NCBI GenBank assembly: GCA_016302435.1
Contig: JAEDNQ010000003.1
Location: 1-36,379 of the forward strand
DNA: 36,379 nucleotides
DNA from: Bacteroidaceae bacterium
GTDB lineage: Bacteria > Bacteroidota > Bacteroidia > Bacteroidales > Bacteroidaceae
Reading direction: 5' to 3'
Shown here in pieces: positions 14,860 through 24,300 of the stretch (positions are counted from its first letter, which is position 1; each line of letters opens with the position of its first letter). The notes beneath the pieces are model-generated. The model had not been told where the DNA came from. It did no database searches and saw nothing but the letters and a program-made list of their open reading frames with translations. The position numbers and the translations under genes are program-made.

Positions 14860-17838
14860 ATGAGAAAATTATTGCTAACTTTATCCTTATCAGTTCTTGC
14901 AGCCTCCTCCGCGATGGCGCAGACAGAAATGACTTCATCCGAAGAAGCTTCGACAGAACTGACTTCATCCGAGCTTACTTCGTCCGAAGAAGCTTCGACA
15001 GAACTGACTTCATCCGAACTGACATCTCTCTATAAGACCCAGTCGAGAAGTTTTGTAAGCATTCACGACCCATCCGTCGTTTGGGATGCTTCTTCAGAGA
15101 CCTTCTATATCTACGGTTCACACTATGCAGGTGCCAAGACAAAGAATTTCCAGTCATACACCTCCATCTTCAATTACTATAAGGGCGGATATAACTCTGC
15201 CGATGCATACAAAGCCTTCAAGTCCAATCCTACACGCAAGGTCATGCGCTGCTTGCCAGGCAGCACAACAGCCGAAGAAGTCGACTTTCCAAGCTTCGAT
15301 GCCTCAGCCTTCTGTGCCACATACGCTGGCATAAAGGTAGGAGACCGTGAGCCTGTCACCGAAGCGCAGTGGGTAAGCGGTGACCAGTGGGCTCCCGACA
15401 TCGTCTACAATCCCGAAATGAAGAAGTGGTGCTACTACCTCAGCCTCAATGGTGACCATTGGGCTTCTGTCGTCGTGCTCATGACTTCTGACAGCCCCGA
15501 AGGTCCTTTCACATATCAAGGTCCCGTTGTGTTCGGCGGTTTCGACGGACAGACACGTTCGGGCAAGAAAGTCAACTACAAGGCCACAGACCTTGAGATA
15601 GTCCTCGGTCCACAGTCCTCCATTCCATCTCGCTATGTCACCAACAGATGGGGTTCATACTACCCCAACTGCATTGACCCATGCGCCTTCTTTGATGAGG
15701 ACGGAGACTTGTGGCTTGCCTATGGTTCGTGGTCAGGTGGCATATATATGCTCAAGCTCGATAAGACAACAGGTCTCCGCGACTACACATATACATATAC
15801 AGGAACATCCACCTCTCCGTCAGAGTCTGCATCTTCCGACGCATACTTCGGCAAGAAGATTGCAGGAGGAGCCTACGTCAGCGGCGAAGGTCCATACATC
15901 CAGCATATCGGAGATTACTATTATCTCTTCATGAGCTACGGCTTCTTCTCTCCCGATGGCGGTTACGAGATGCGAGTCTTCCGCTCAAGCACACCAACTG
16001 GACCATATAAGGATGCAGCAGGCAACAGTGCCCTTTATCCTTCATACCTGCTCAACTATGGTCCCAATGCCGCTACCAACAAGGGCATGAAGCTCATAGG
16101 ATCTATGAACAAGTGGGGACTCATGAACGTGGGCGAATGCGCGCAGGGACATAACTCAGCATGCCAAGACACTAAGGGACGCTCATTCCTCGTATGCCAC
16201 ACCAAGTTCAACAATGGCACGGCAGGACATCAGGTGAGAGCCTATCAGATGTTCCTCAACAAGTCTGGCTGGTTATGCACAGCTCCTTTCCAGTTCAAGG
16301 ATGAAACAACCACCGATGCAGACATTGCCTCTTCTCAACCATTCACAGCCGAAGACATAGAGGGCGACTACCATTTCATCATCCATCCTTATAAGCTCGA
16401 CTATGCCAATTTTGCAGAAGCCGAACCGCAAATCATTCATCTGTCTTCAGACGGAGTCATATCCGGTGCCTATACGGGCTCATGGAAGTACACCGATGAG
16501 GGCAAATCTTATATCCAGATAAAGATAGGCACGACATACTACAATGGCGTTGTCGTCGAGCAGACACTTGAAGGCAGCACAGCCAAGACACTCTGCTTCA
16601 CAGCCGTGTGTGACAAGTCAGGCACAAACTGCGGAGTGCCATGTTGGGGATATAAGCTGCAGCCCCAATATGCCCTCTCATACAATTATAATAAGTATGC
16701 CAACAGCTACTTCAAGCTGAGCAAGTACCTCTCCATATCCAAGAACGTAGACATCAGGTTCGACCCAGAGGAGAATGTCTCTCTCACTTGGACTTCATCC
16801 GAGCCAGACGTGTTCAGTCCCACAGGTAAGTACAATGCCCCAGCAGAAGATACCCCATTCGAGCTTACCGCACGTCTCGATTGCGGAAACTACTATTGGC
16901 AGACCACCTTCAATGCCAAGGCAAAGGCAGGCTCCGAGATTACAGGCGACCAGACAACAGCACTTGAAGCATACTACAACTTCGACGCTAAGCCCGTGGT
17001 CAACGTCCTCAACAAAAACCAGACCGCCGCTTTAGGCAAATCCTCAACAAGCGCCAAAGCGCCAACACTTGAGGAAGACTACTCACGCTTCGGCTCATAT
17101 ATCCATCAGACATTCGGAGCGCAGGGCGCAAACAGCTATGCTCGCATGGACAACCCTCTCTTTGGCAATGCCGACATGGACGGATTCACCGTCAGCATGT
17201 GGGTAAAGCGCACGGATGACAACGTGTGGGACGCCCTCTGGAGCTTCTTCGGCTCCACATCAGCATCCGCAGCAGCCCCTCGCCTCTACTTCACCGGCAA
17301 CAGTTATGTCGGATTCAACGACAATGCCGGCAACTGGTTTGACATCAACCATCCGGACACCAAGCTCGTCTCTAAGATTGGAGTAGGGGAGTGGCATCTT
17401 GTCACCTTCACCTATTCATTGCAGGACGGGTATATGATATACGTTGACGGCAACCGATACCTCTCCATCTACCTCGCCTATACAGGAAGCGCAGAGTCTG
17501 AAGCCTTCGACCGCTCACTTGTCCTCGACTTCGTCAAATCAGCCCAGTACTTCTATTTAGGCCTCGGTTCTTTCTGGGGGTCAGCCGACGCAGCCTTTGA
17601 CGACCTGATGATATATAGCCGAGCTCTCTCTTCCGATGATGTCAAGGGCCTGTACACACGCCTCACTCGTGTCAGCATCTTCTCCGATGGAACCATTACG
17701 GGTGTGGACGAGCTTCCAGCTCCAAACCTTGCTCCTCAGTCAGGCGCAGACGCGATATACAGTATTGGAGGATTTGCGACACCCGCACCGAATGGACGTA
17801 TCATCGTCAAGGACGGTAAGAAGGTGTTGAGCCGATAG
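14860..17838 (+). CDS. Secreted GH43 family glycosidase with LamG-like domain
   Basis: This is a predicted arabinan- or xylan-side-chain hydrolase exported by the Sec pathway. The 992-aa product has a signal peptide (cut near AMAQ, residue 21), seven Thr/Ser/Glu pentapeptides (22-56), and a five-bladed-propeller GH43 domain (about 65-480). GH43_C-like (about 495-605) and Ig-like (about 625-690) regions follow, then a LamG-like domain (about 700-945) and a short tail ending GRIIVKDGKKVLSR. The expected catalytic residues are visible: Asp70 (HDPS), Asp273 (NCIDPC) and Glu343 (SGEGPYI). GHNS at 430-433 resembles endo-arabinanases, so that activity is my first choice. There is no lipobox Cys. It is transcribed alone, with a terminator at each side. 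Confidence 0.85.
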   Translation: MRKLLLTLSLSVLAASSAMAQTEMTSSEEASTELTSSELTSSEEASTELTSSELTSLYKTQSRSFVSIHDPSVVWDASSETFYIYGSHYAGAKTKNFQSYTSIFNYYKGGYNSADAYKAFKSNPTRKVMRCLPGSTTAEEVDFPSFDASAFCATYAGIKVGDREPVTEAQWVSGDQWAPDIVYNPEMKKWCYYLSLNGDHWASVVVLMTSDSPEGPFTYQGPVVFGGFDGQTRSGKKVNYKATDLEIVLGPQSSIPSRYVTNRWGSYYPNCIDPCAFFDEDGDLWLAYGSWSGGIYMLKLDKTTGLRDYTYTYTGTSTSPSESASSDAYFGKKIAGGAYVSGEGPYIQHIGDYYYLFMSYGFFSPDGGYEMRVFRSSTPTGPYKDAAGNSALYPSYLLNYGPNAATNKGMKLIGSMNKWGLMNVGECAQGHNSACQDTKGRSFLVCHTKFNNGTAGHQVRAYQMFLNKSGWLCTAPFQFKDETTTDADIASSQPFTAEDIEGDYHFIIHPYKLDYANFAEAEPQIIHLSSDGVISGAYTGSWKYTDEGKSYIQIKIGTTYYNGVVVEQTLEGSTAKTLCFTAVCDKSGTNCGVPCWGYKLQPQYALSYNYNKYANSYFKLSKYLSISKNVDIRFDPEENVSLTWTSSEPDVFSPTGKYNAPAEDTPFELTARLDCGNYYWQTTFNAKAKAGSEITGDQTTALEAYYNFDAKPVVNVLNKNQTAALGKSSTSAKAPTLEEDYSRFGSYIHQTFGAQGANSYARMDNPLFGNADMDGFTVSMWVKRTDDNVWDALWSFFGSTSASAAAPRLYFTGNSYVGFNDNAGNWFDINHPDTKLVSKIGVGEWHLVTFTYSLQDGYMIYVDGNRYLSIYLAYTGSAESEAFDRSLVLDFVKSAQYFYLGLGSFWGSADAAFDDLMIYSRALSSDDVKGLYTRLTRVSIFSDGTITGVDELPAPNLAPQSGADAIYSIGGFATPAPNGRIIVKDGKKVLSR
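14923..15027 (+). repeat. Seven in-frame 15-bp tandem repeats in the GH43 gene
   Basis: Seven consecutive 15-bp units encode TEMTS, SEEAS, TELTS, SELTS, SEEAS, TELTS, SELTS directly after the signal peptide. The units are very alike at DNA level (variants of ACAGAACTGACTTCA and TCCGAAGAAGCTTCG), and the array also shows a 45-bp higher-order period. Copy number can probably change by slippage without breaking the frame. Confidence 0.9.
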
Positions 17839-17910
17839 TATTTCTGATATACATTAGATATAGTATTTCTGATATACATTAGATATAGTATTTCTGATAT
17901 ACATTAGATG
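17836..17910 (+). repeat. Three 25-bp direct repeats on the GH43 stop codon
   Basis: Three head-to-tail 25-bp units start at 17836, 17861 and 17886; the first two are identical and the third differs only in its last base. Each begins TAGTATTTCTGATATACA. The first three bases of unit 1 are the stop codon of the GH43 gene, and the last bases of unit 3 run into the terminator stem. Confidence 0.93.
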
Positions 17911-17953
17911 GCTTGCCATGGGCATATCACCCGATGGCAAGCCATCTTTTTTC
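17906..17953 (+). terminator. Intrinsic terminator of the GH43 gene
   Basis: AGATGGCTTGCCAT (17906-17919) and ATGGCAAGCCATCT (17934-17947) make a 14-bp perfect stem, extended inside by GGG/CCC (17920-17922 with 17930-17932), and a run of six T follows. This should stop transcription before the FAS1-Sus operon. Confidence 0.92.
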
Positions 17954-18079
17954 ACTTGTCCCACTCAAGATAGAGTCTCTGTATACTTGACTATTCCAAT
18001 CACATAAAAGGGCTGTGTTTAACAGATAAGAATGCTTTTAGCGTGAATAATGTTTATTGGTTGTTATTTTGTTAATTAT

Positions 18080-18131
18080 AGGCATGCCAAGCTGTCCTAA
18101 AGGTCGTTCTTTATTAGCTACATGCCTTTTT
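18080..18131 (+). terminator. Terminator-like stem-loop in the gap
   Basis: AGGCATG (18080-18086) pairs with CATGCCT (18121-18127), with inner AGCT/AGCT (18090-18093 with 18116-18119) and CCT/AGG (18096-18098 with 18101-18103). Five T residues begin at the 3' end of the stem. It could be a second terminator, or the 3' end of a small RNA. The loop is long, so efficiency is uncertain. Confidence 0.45.
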
Positions 18132-18243
18132 CTTCAGAGTAACCCATGCTTTTGACAAAATCTTTAAACTACCTTGGCTTTCGATTCAAAATTCGTCTTC
18201 GCAATGAAAAAACATGTTCTTTGAAAAATTATTTTAATCAAAA

Positions 18244-18276
18244 TTTTGCCCATGTGCCAGATTTTTCTTTTCTTTG
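18244..18276 (+). promoter_or_regulatory. Candidate promoter of the FAS1-Sus operon
   Basis: TTTTG (18244-18248) is followed after 20 nt by TTTCTTTG (18269-18276), a seven-of-eight match to the Bacteroidota -7 consensus TAnnTTTG at the usual spacing. It predicts a transcript start near 18281-18284 and a leader of about 115 nt. A poorer alternative is TTTG at 18151-18154 with TACCTTGG at 18170-18177, but its spacing is only 15 nt. Confidence 0.6.
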
Positions 18277-18296
18277 CAAAAGCAATTCTCACCCAA

Positions 18297-18321
18297 AGCG
18301 GCGATTTGGCCAAATGTTGCT
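18297..18321 (+). promoter_or_regulatory. Leader hairpin with perfect 12-bp palindrome
   Basis: ATTTGGCCAAAT (18304-18315) is a perfect palindrome shortly downstream of the predicted transcript start. Flanking bases AGCGGC and GTTGCT can pair with it (using G-U pairs and one bulged G) to lengthen the stem. It may be an operator for a dimeric regulator or an RNA hairpin in the leader. Confidence 0.4.
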
Positions 18322-18397
18322 GCTGTGGCTGTTAATACTTAAATATTACTTTTACTAAATCATTTAGAAAGAAAACAAACAAATCTATTCTAATATT

Positions 18398-21304
18398 ATG
18401 TTGTATAACTTTCAGAAGAAAAAAATGTGCAGGCATCTCCTTTTTGGGGGAGCACTGTTAGCTGCAGGTCTGAGCATGTATTCTTGTTCTGATGATTATA
18501 CCCTTGGAGAAGACCAGCCAACAGGGCTAAGTACCATCTACGGGTATATGGAAGAACAAGGAAAATTCTCCAATTACCTGCATCTGATTGACGATCTCGG
18601 ATTGAAGGAAGTTCTCTCCCAGACCGGTAGTAAAACCATGTTTATCGCTGATGATGATGCATTTGCAGAATTCTATGCGACGAATTCCTGGGGCGTCAAG
18701 AAGTATGACGACCTAACGCTCGCTCAGAAAAAGCTCTTGCTCAACTCATCCATGATCGACAACCCTTACTCTACCCACATGCTCTCTTCAGCAGAGTCAC
18801 AGGGTAGCTCAGGTCGTCCAGTCAAGGGTGAGGTGTGCCGTCGTTCTTCTTCACAGTCACTCTATGACTCTGTGACAGTCGTAACTGCTGCAAATGCCAG
18901 TGCCATCTTGCCAAACAACCCGCTCTTCAACGAGGTGAAGGCAAACCACGACTCCATCGTCCTCTTCACCGACGCTTCCAATGCGGCACCAATGGTACAC
19001 TTTACAGGTAAATTCATAGTTACCAACAAGCTTGCCAATACCGATGTTGACTTCATCTACAATCAGCCTGAAGGCACATTCAAGACTGATGACATCTATG
19101 TCAACCAGTCACGCGTCATCAACTCAAACATCTTCTGTCTTAACGGATTCATCCATCAGGTAGACAAGGTCATCACCCCACTCGAAAACATGGCTGAGAT
19201 AATCCGTACAACACCAGAGGCTTCCATCTATAGCTCCATCATCGAACGCTTTGCTGCCCCAGATGACTCCATCTCTCTTACAAATACTTACAATGGAGTA
19301 TTCGGGACAACCTACGATACAGTCTTCGTGAAGCGTTACTTCTCCGACCGCTCAGCAGGTTCCACAATGTCAACCAACAAGCCTTTCAACCTCGACAAGA
19401 ACGGCAAGCCATTCGACGATGGTAACACAGCCCTCAAGTACGATCCAGGATGGAACGGCTACCTTCCATATATCAGTAACGACCGCCAGCCAATGATGGA
19501 AGACTTGGCTGTCATGCTCGTTCCAACAGACGAGGCCATCAATGATTGGTGGAACAACGGTGGCGGTGCTGTGGTCAAGAACTACTATGGCACAATCGAG
19601 AACACACCAAACTCTGTGCTCGACAAGCTTGTTCGCGTCAATCAGCTTGAGTCATTCGTCAGCTCAGCTCCTTCACGCTTCGCAGACATCATGGACGACG
19701 CCAACGAGAAGCTCGGCATCAAGATAGAAGATGTTGACCGCAGTATCATTGGATGCAATGGTATAGTCTTCCTTACCAATAAGGTCTTCACCCCATCTTC
19801 TTACTCTTCAGTCCTCTTCCCCGCCGTCATCGACACAACACAGTTTAAGATACTGTCCAATGTAATTACAAACCTCAACTACGACAAGTACCTCAACTCA
19901 CCAGTGTCAAGCTACGTGTTCCTTCTCCCTACCAACAAGGGTATGCTCACCTACATAGACCCTGTATCTTACGGACAGACAACAGAAGCTGTTACAAACA
20001 AGACAAACCTCTGGGAGTTCCACCTCGACCTTACTCAGAAGGCTTCAAAGCAGCTCTATGCAGATGTCTACGAGTGTGAGATTCTTGCAGATGGATCCGT
20101 CATCGTAGGCGATAAGAAGAATTCAGTCAAGGGCGGTACGGACAATTCCATCCTCAAAAACCGTATAGAGGACCTCCTCGACAACCATATTGTCGTACTT
20201 GACGAGAATGAGGTCTACGACCCATCCAAGAAGTACTACAAGACAAAGGCACGCACATTCGTGAAGCTTGAGAGCGATGGCAGCCAGTATAAGGTCTATG
20301 GCTCTTATCAGGACGAAGTCAACCAACCAATCGTTGCCGAAGCCCCTGCCACATACAACATGAAGAATGGTCTCACCATTCCTATCGAAGGCGTAGCAAT
20401 GGGAGCACGCCGCTCTGTGCTTGCTACTCTTAAGAACGCCACAGACGAGAACGGAGACTTCATTTTCAAAGAGTTCGCAAGCATCGTTGAAGCTTGCGCT
20501 GTATCAAAGAACAATAGCAAGGACGGATGGCAGGCAGCTGACCAGATATATGGTAACCTATTCAACCTCAAGGCAAAGGGCTCTGTAGGTGCAGAGGATG
20601 TGACGTCCAACTCGGGAAAGGCTACATACCTCCTCAACAACTACAACTATACTGTATACGCTCCAACCAACGATGCAATGCAGAAGGCATACGACGCAGG
20701 ACTCCCAACCCTTGATGATTTGGAAGCTGCCGAACAATATGATGACGAGAACGACATCGACCCCAACGACACACTTTCCCATGCAGCCCGGGTTCGTGAA
20801 GTCATGCTCGACTTCGTCAAGTACCACATCCAGGACAACTCCATCTTTGTCGACAAGGGCTTCGCAGGTGGCTATTATGAGTCAGGCAAGACAGAGCTCA
20901 TCAAGGCTACATACGTAGACGAGGAGACAGGCGAGACTTCATGGAATGGCAAGTATTCTCCGGGACGTCCATACAAGCTCAAGGTAGAGGTCTCAGCTGA
21001 TGCCATGACCATTACCGACTGCCGCAACGGCTATGACAGCAATGGCAATTCTCTCGGAGGCGTCACAGCCAATGTCGTTACCAAGCCAGGTTGCTACAAC
21101 CTGATGGCACGTGAATACTGGATAGATAGTAAGAATCCTGTAACATCTCCACAGTCCTGCAGCCTGAACAACTCTTCATCAGTAGTTATCCAGGGCATTG
21201 ACTCCCCACTCATCTATGCAGACGGCAAGCACAACGATTCCAACGGTCTGCTGATACCAACTCAGTTCGAGTATACTTATAAGCCACTTTCAACAGATAA
21301 ATAA
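18398..21304 (+). CDS. Large surface lipoprotein with about four FAS1 domains
   Basis: This 968-aa product is a predicted outer-membrane, probably surface-exposed, fasciclin-type lipoprotein. Cys30 in LSMYSC ends the signal sequence and is followed by SDDY, an acidic pattern like the Bacteroidetes surface-export signal. FAS1-like units lie at about 45-262 (TMFIADDDAF; closing motif NGFIHQVDKVI), 270-465 (AVMLVPTDEAI; NGIVFLTNKVF), 485-685 (VFLLPTNKGM; LLDNHIVV) and 685-960 (YTVYAPTNDAM). The middle two are degenerate. A start at Met10 (18425) is possible, but 18398 gives a better basic n-region. It is first in a seven-gene operon, 8 nt before a susC-like gene. FAS1 domains mediate adhesion elsewhere; ligand binding here is inference. 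Confidence 0.82.
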   Translation: MLYNFQKKKMCRHLLFGGALLAAGLSMYSCSDDYTLGEDQPTGLSTIYGYMEEQGKFSNYLHLIDDLGLKEVLSQTGSKTMFIADDDAFAEFYATNSWGVKKYDDLTLAQKKLLLNSSMIDNPYSTHMLSSAESQGSSGRPVKGEVCRRSSSQSLYDSVTVVTAANASAILPNNPLFNEVKANHDSIVLFTDASNAAPMVHFTGKFIVTNKLANTDVDFIYNQPEGTFKTDDIYVNQSRVINSNIFCLNGFIHQVDKVITPLENMAEIIRTTPEASIYSSIIERFAAPDDSISLTNTYNGVFGTTYDTVFVKRYFSDRSAGSTMSTNKPFNLDKNGKPFDDGNTALKYDPGWNGYLPYISNDRQPMMEDLAVMLVPTDEAINDWWNNGGGAVVKNYYGTIENTPNSVLDKLVRVNQLESFVSSAPSRFADIMDDANEKLGIKIEDVDRSIIGCNGIVFLTNKVFTPSSYSSVLFPAVIDTTQFKILSNVITNLNYDKYLNSPVSSYVFLLPTNKGMLTYIDPVSYGQTTEAVTNKTNLWEFHLDLTQKASKQLYADVYECEILADGSVIVGDKKNSVKGGTDNSILKNRIEDLLDNHIVVLDENEVYDPSKKYYKTKARTFVKLESDGSQYKVYGSYQDEVNQPIVAEAPATYNMKNGLTIPIEGVAMGARRSVLATLKNATDENGDFIFKEFASIVEACAVSKNNSKDGWQAADQIYGNLFNLKAKGSVGAEDVTSNSGKATYLLNNYNYTVYAPTNDAMQKAYDAGLPTLDDLEAAEQYDDENDIDPNDTLSHAARVREVMLDFVKYHIQDNSIFVDKGFAGGYYESGKTELIKATYVDEETGETSWNGKYSPGRPYKLKVEVSADAMTITDCRNGYDSNGNSLGGVTANVVTKPGCYNLMAREYWIDSKNPVTSPQSCSLNNSSSVVIQGIDSPLIYADGKHNDSNGLLIPTQFEYTYKPLSTDK

Positions 21305-21312
21305 ACAGTATC

Positions 21313-24300
21313 ATGAAAAAGATATTATCCATAATAATGCTATTAGCGTGCTTCTGCATCAACGCAGTAGCGCAGGTGAAAGCGGGCGATGTCATCAGCG
21401 GTCAGATCTGGGATGATTTTGACCCTCTGATGATGTGTAACGTGGTCGAGATTGATAAGAACAATCGTATCGTCGCACACGGCGTGACTGACATCAACGG
21501 TAACTTCTCCTTCAAGATAGTCAGCCCCAAGAACAAGATCCGCATCTCATATATCGGTTGCCAGACTCTCACACTCCCCATCACAAAGAAGGCATTCGGC
21601 AAGATTGTCCTCAAGAGTCAGAACACCATCCAGGAGGTGACCATCAAGGCTACACGCAAGAGCCAGAACACAGGTCTCTCCATCCCAATGACCGAAATCT
21701 CCACAGCCAGCCAGACCATCGACATGAAAGAGTTCGAGGGTATCGGTATGACAACAGTCGACGAAGCCCTTCAGGGACGTATCGCCGGTCTCGACATCGT
21801 GGCAAACTCAGGTAACCTCGGTGCCGGAACCACAATGCGCCTCCGTGGTGTGTCAACCATCAACGGTAACCAGAACCCCCTCGTTGTTGTCAACGGCAAT
21901 ATCCTCTCCAACGACGACCTCTCCGAGGGCTTTGACTTCTCCAATGCCAACGAAGAGCGCTTCGCCGAGCTCCTCAACGTCAACCCAGAGGACATCGAGT
22001 CCATCACTGTCCTCAAGGACGCAGCAGCCTGCGCCATCTGGGGTTCACGCGGTGCTAACGGTGTCATCGAAATCAAGACAAAGCGCGGTGCGCGTGGCAA
22101 GACAAAGGTCACATACTCATACCGTTTCACTGGCTCATGGCAGCCCGAGGGCTATAAGCTCCTCAATGGTGATGAGTATACCATGTACTTGAAGGAAGCA
22201 TACTTCAACCCACGCCAGCAGTCTGGCTTCGCCGACAAGAACTCCAGCTCCTTCATCCCAGAAATAGCCTACGCTACCGACTGGTCAGAGTATAATATGT
22301 ATAACGACAATACTGACTGGGTCGATGCCGTTCAGCAGTTCGGTACCAACCAGCAGCACTACGTTTCACTCCAGGGTGGTGGTGAGAAGGCCAACTTCCG
22401 CATCTCCGGTGGTTATGACCATGCCACAGGTACTATCATCACACAGGTTATGGACCGCTTCTCCACACGTGTAGCCCTCGACTACTTCGTGTCAGACCGC
22501 ATCAAGATCACAACCAACTTCGACCTCACCTACACCAACAACGACCGCAACAACACTCAGGGCGCTCTTGGCGATGCACAGAGGAAGATGCCAAACCTCT
22601 CCATCTATCGTGAGGATGCCGATGGCAACGACCTTGACGAGTACTACACCATGAACCAGTGGATTACAAAGGAAACTGGAACCTATGCAGCAGCAAGAAC
22701 ATATCTTGACGACCAGTACGGCATCATGAACCCAGTGGCTGTGGCACACAACTCACGCCAGAACGAGCGCAACCTCCAGCTCGCTCCAGAGTTCATCATG
22801 AAGTACGACATCCTCGGCACTCAGCAGGATCAGAGCCGACTCACATACGACGGACAGATTCGTTTCGACATCCGCAGCAATGACAACGACTCCTTCATGC
22901 CAGGATGGCTCACATCCAACAACCAGTTCTTCTCAGCCCCTAATGGTGGAACCGAGTACAACAAGTCGTCAGCTTCAAACTACAAGTCTCACACACTCTC
23001 TACTCGCCATTCTCTCACCTACACCCCACACTTCAAGGCAGAGGGACATCAGCTCATGCTTATGGGTCGCTACGAGTACTCAGAGGGTAACTCTTCCAGT
23101 CAGAACACCATGACATACATGCTCCCAACAACTGCAAACCTCGAGTTGCCACTTGCCGGTGGTCTTATCAAGAACTTCGGTTCAGGAGCAGGTGAGTGGC
23201 GCCGTCAGAATGTGACATTCCAGGGCCACTATTCATATAAGGGCAAGTACAGCTTGACAGCCACCCTCCGTGGCGACTGCTCTACAGCCTTCGGTCCAGA
23301 CCGCCGTTGGGGTTTCTTCCCAGGTGTATCTGCCCGTTGGAACATCTCTGACGAGAAGTTCATGGAACCAGTACGCTGGCTCTCTATGCTCTCTATCCGC
23401 CCATCATTCGGTATCGTAGGTAATGCTCCACAGGCTGAAGGTCTCTTCCGCTCTAAATATTCTACTGCCGGCAACTATATGGGACAGACAGCTGTCGTGC
23501 CAAACAATATCCGTCTTGCAGACCTTCGTTGGGAGAAGAAGACATCATACCAGATTGGTTTCGACTTCGGATTCTTCGACAACAAACTCAACGGTAACGT
23601 CGACTTCTACACTCAGACAACAAAAGACCTCCTCAACGCCAACTTCCGCATTCCTTCATCATCTGGTTATTCTTCACTGTCAAATACCAATGTGGGTTCT
23701 ATGCGCAACAACGGATGGGAGTTCAACATCAACGGAAACCAGATTATCAAGGCTGGCAAGTTCTCTATGGACTTCAACGTCTCCTTCTCAAACAACCGCA
23801 ACAAGATTCTTGAGATGGACGAGACACTCCTTGAGGCATGGAACGGCGACTTCAATTACCAGAACGGCTCATACCTCTCACGCGTGCAGATCAACAATCC
23901 TCTCGGCTCAATCTACGGATTCCGCTATCTCGGCGTATACCAGTATTCTGAGTTTTCTGAGACAGAGGTTCCAGGCATCAGCGGTCCTAACGCACCAGTC
24001 GTTCGCAATGCCAACGGAGATGTAGTCTACGATGCTAAGGGAGCTCCAAAGTACATGATGTTTGACTACGGAGGCTCCAGAGAGTACTCATTCGTCGGTG
24101 GCGACGCCATCTATGAGGATGTCAACAATGACGGTCAGATCAACGAACTCGACATCGTTTACCTCGGCTCTTCACTTCCAAAGGTTACTGGTGGATTCGG
24201 TACCAAGTTCAACTATGGCAACTGGTCACTCAACCTCCAGTTCAACTTCCGTGCAGGTGTCAAGTGTATCAACGGCGCACGCATGGCTCTTGAGAACATG

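Larger units (their letters stand above)
17954..18397 (+). other. AT-rich regulatory gap before the FAS1-Sus operon
   Basis: These 444 bases hold no convincing gene; a 70-codon frame at 18146-18358 shows no recognisable protein features. The gap contains a terminator-like stem-loop (18080-18131), a good Bacteroidota promoter (18244-18276) and a leader hairpin centred on a perfect 12-bp palindrome (18304-18315). A further inverted repeat, TAATA/TATTA, lies at 18333-18337 and 18344-18348. No regulator gene lies beside it. Confidence 0.6.

Noticed and set aside
14760..14860. TTTTG at 14771-14775 as the -33 box of the GH43 promoter.
   Set aside because: It is about 33 nt from the TAACTTTG box, well beyond the usual 19-21 nt spacing, so only the -7 box was reported.
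14814..15035. A second forward frame over the pentapeptide repeat, giving an RRSFDRTDFIR-type repeat.
   Set aside because: It is a frame-shifted reading of the GH43 repeat; tandem repeats stay open in several frames and this one stops just after the array.
17836..17910. The three 25-bp units as a CRISPR or attachment-site array.
   Set aside because: There are no spacers between the units, no cas or integrase genes, and the units abut directly, so a simple tandem duplication is the better reading.
18146..18358. A 70-codon frame upstream of the first FAS1 gene.
   Set aside because: It spans the best promoter and the leader palindrome, shows no signal or domain, and its composition is that of AT-rich noncoding DNA.
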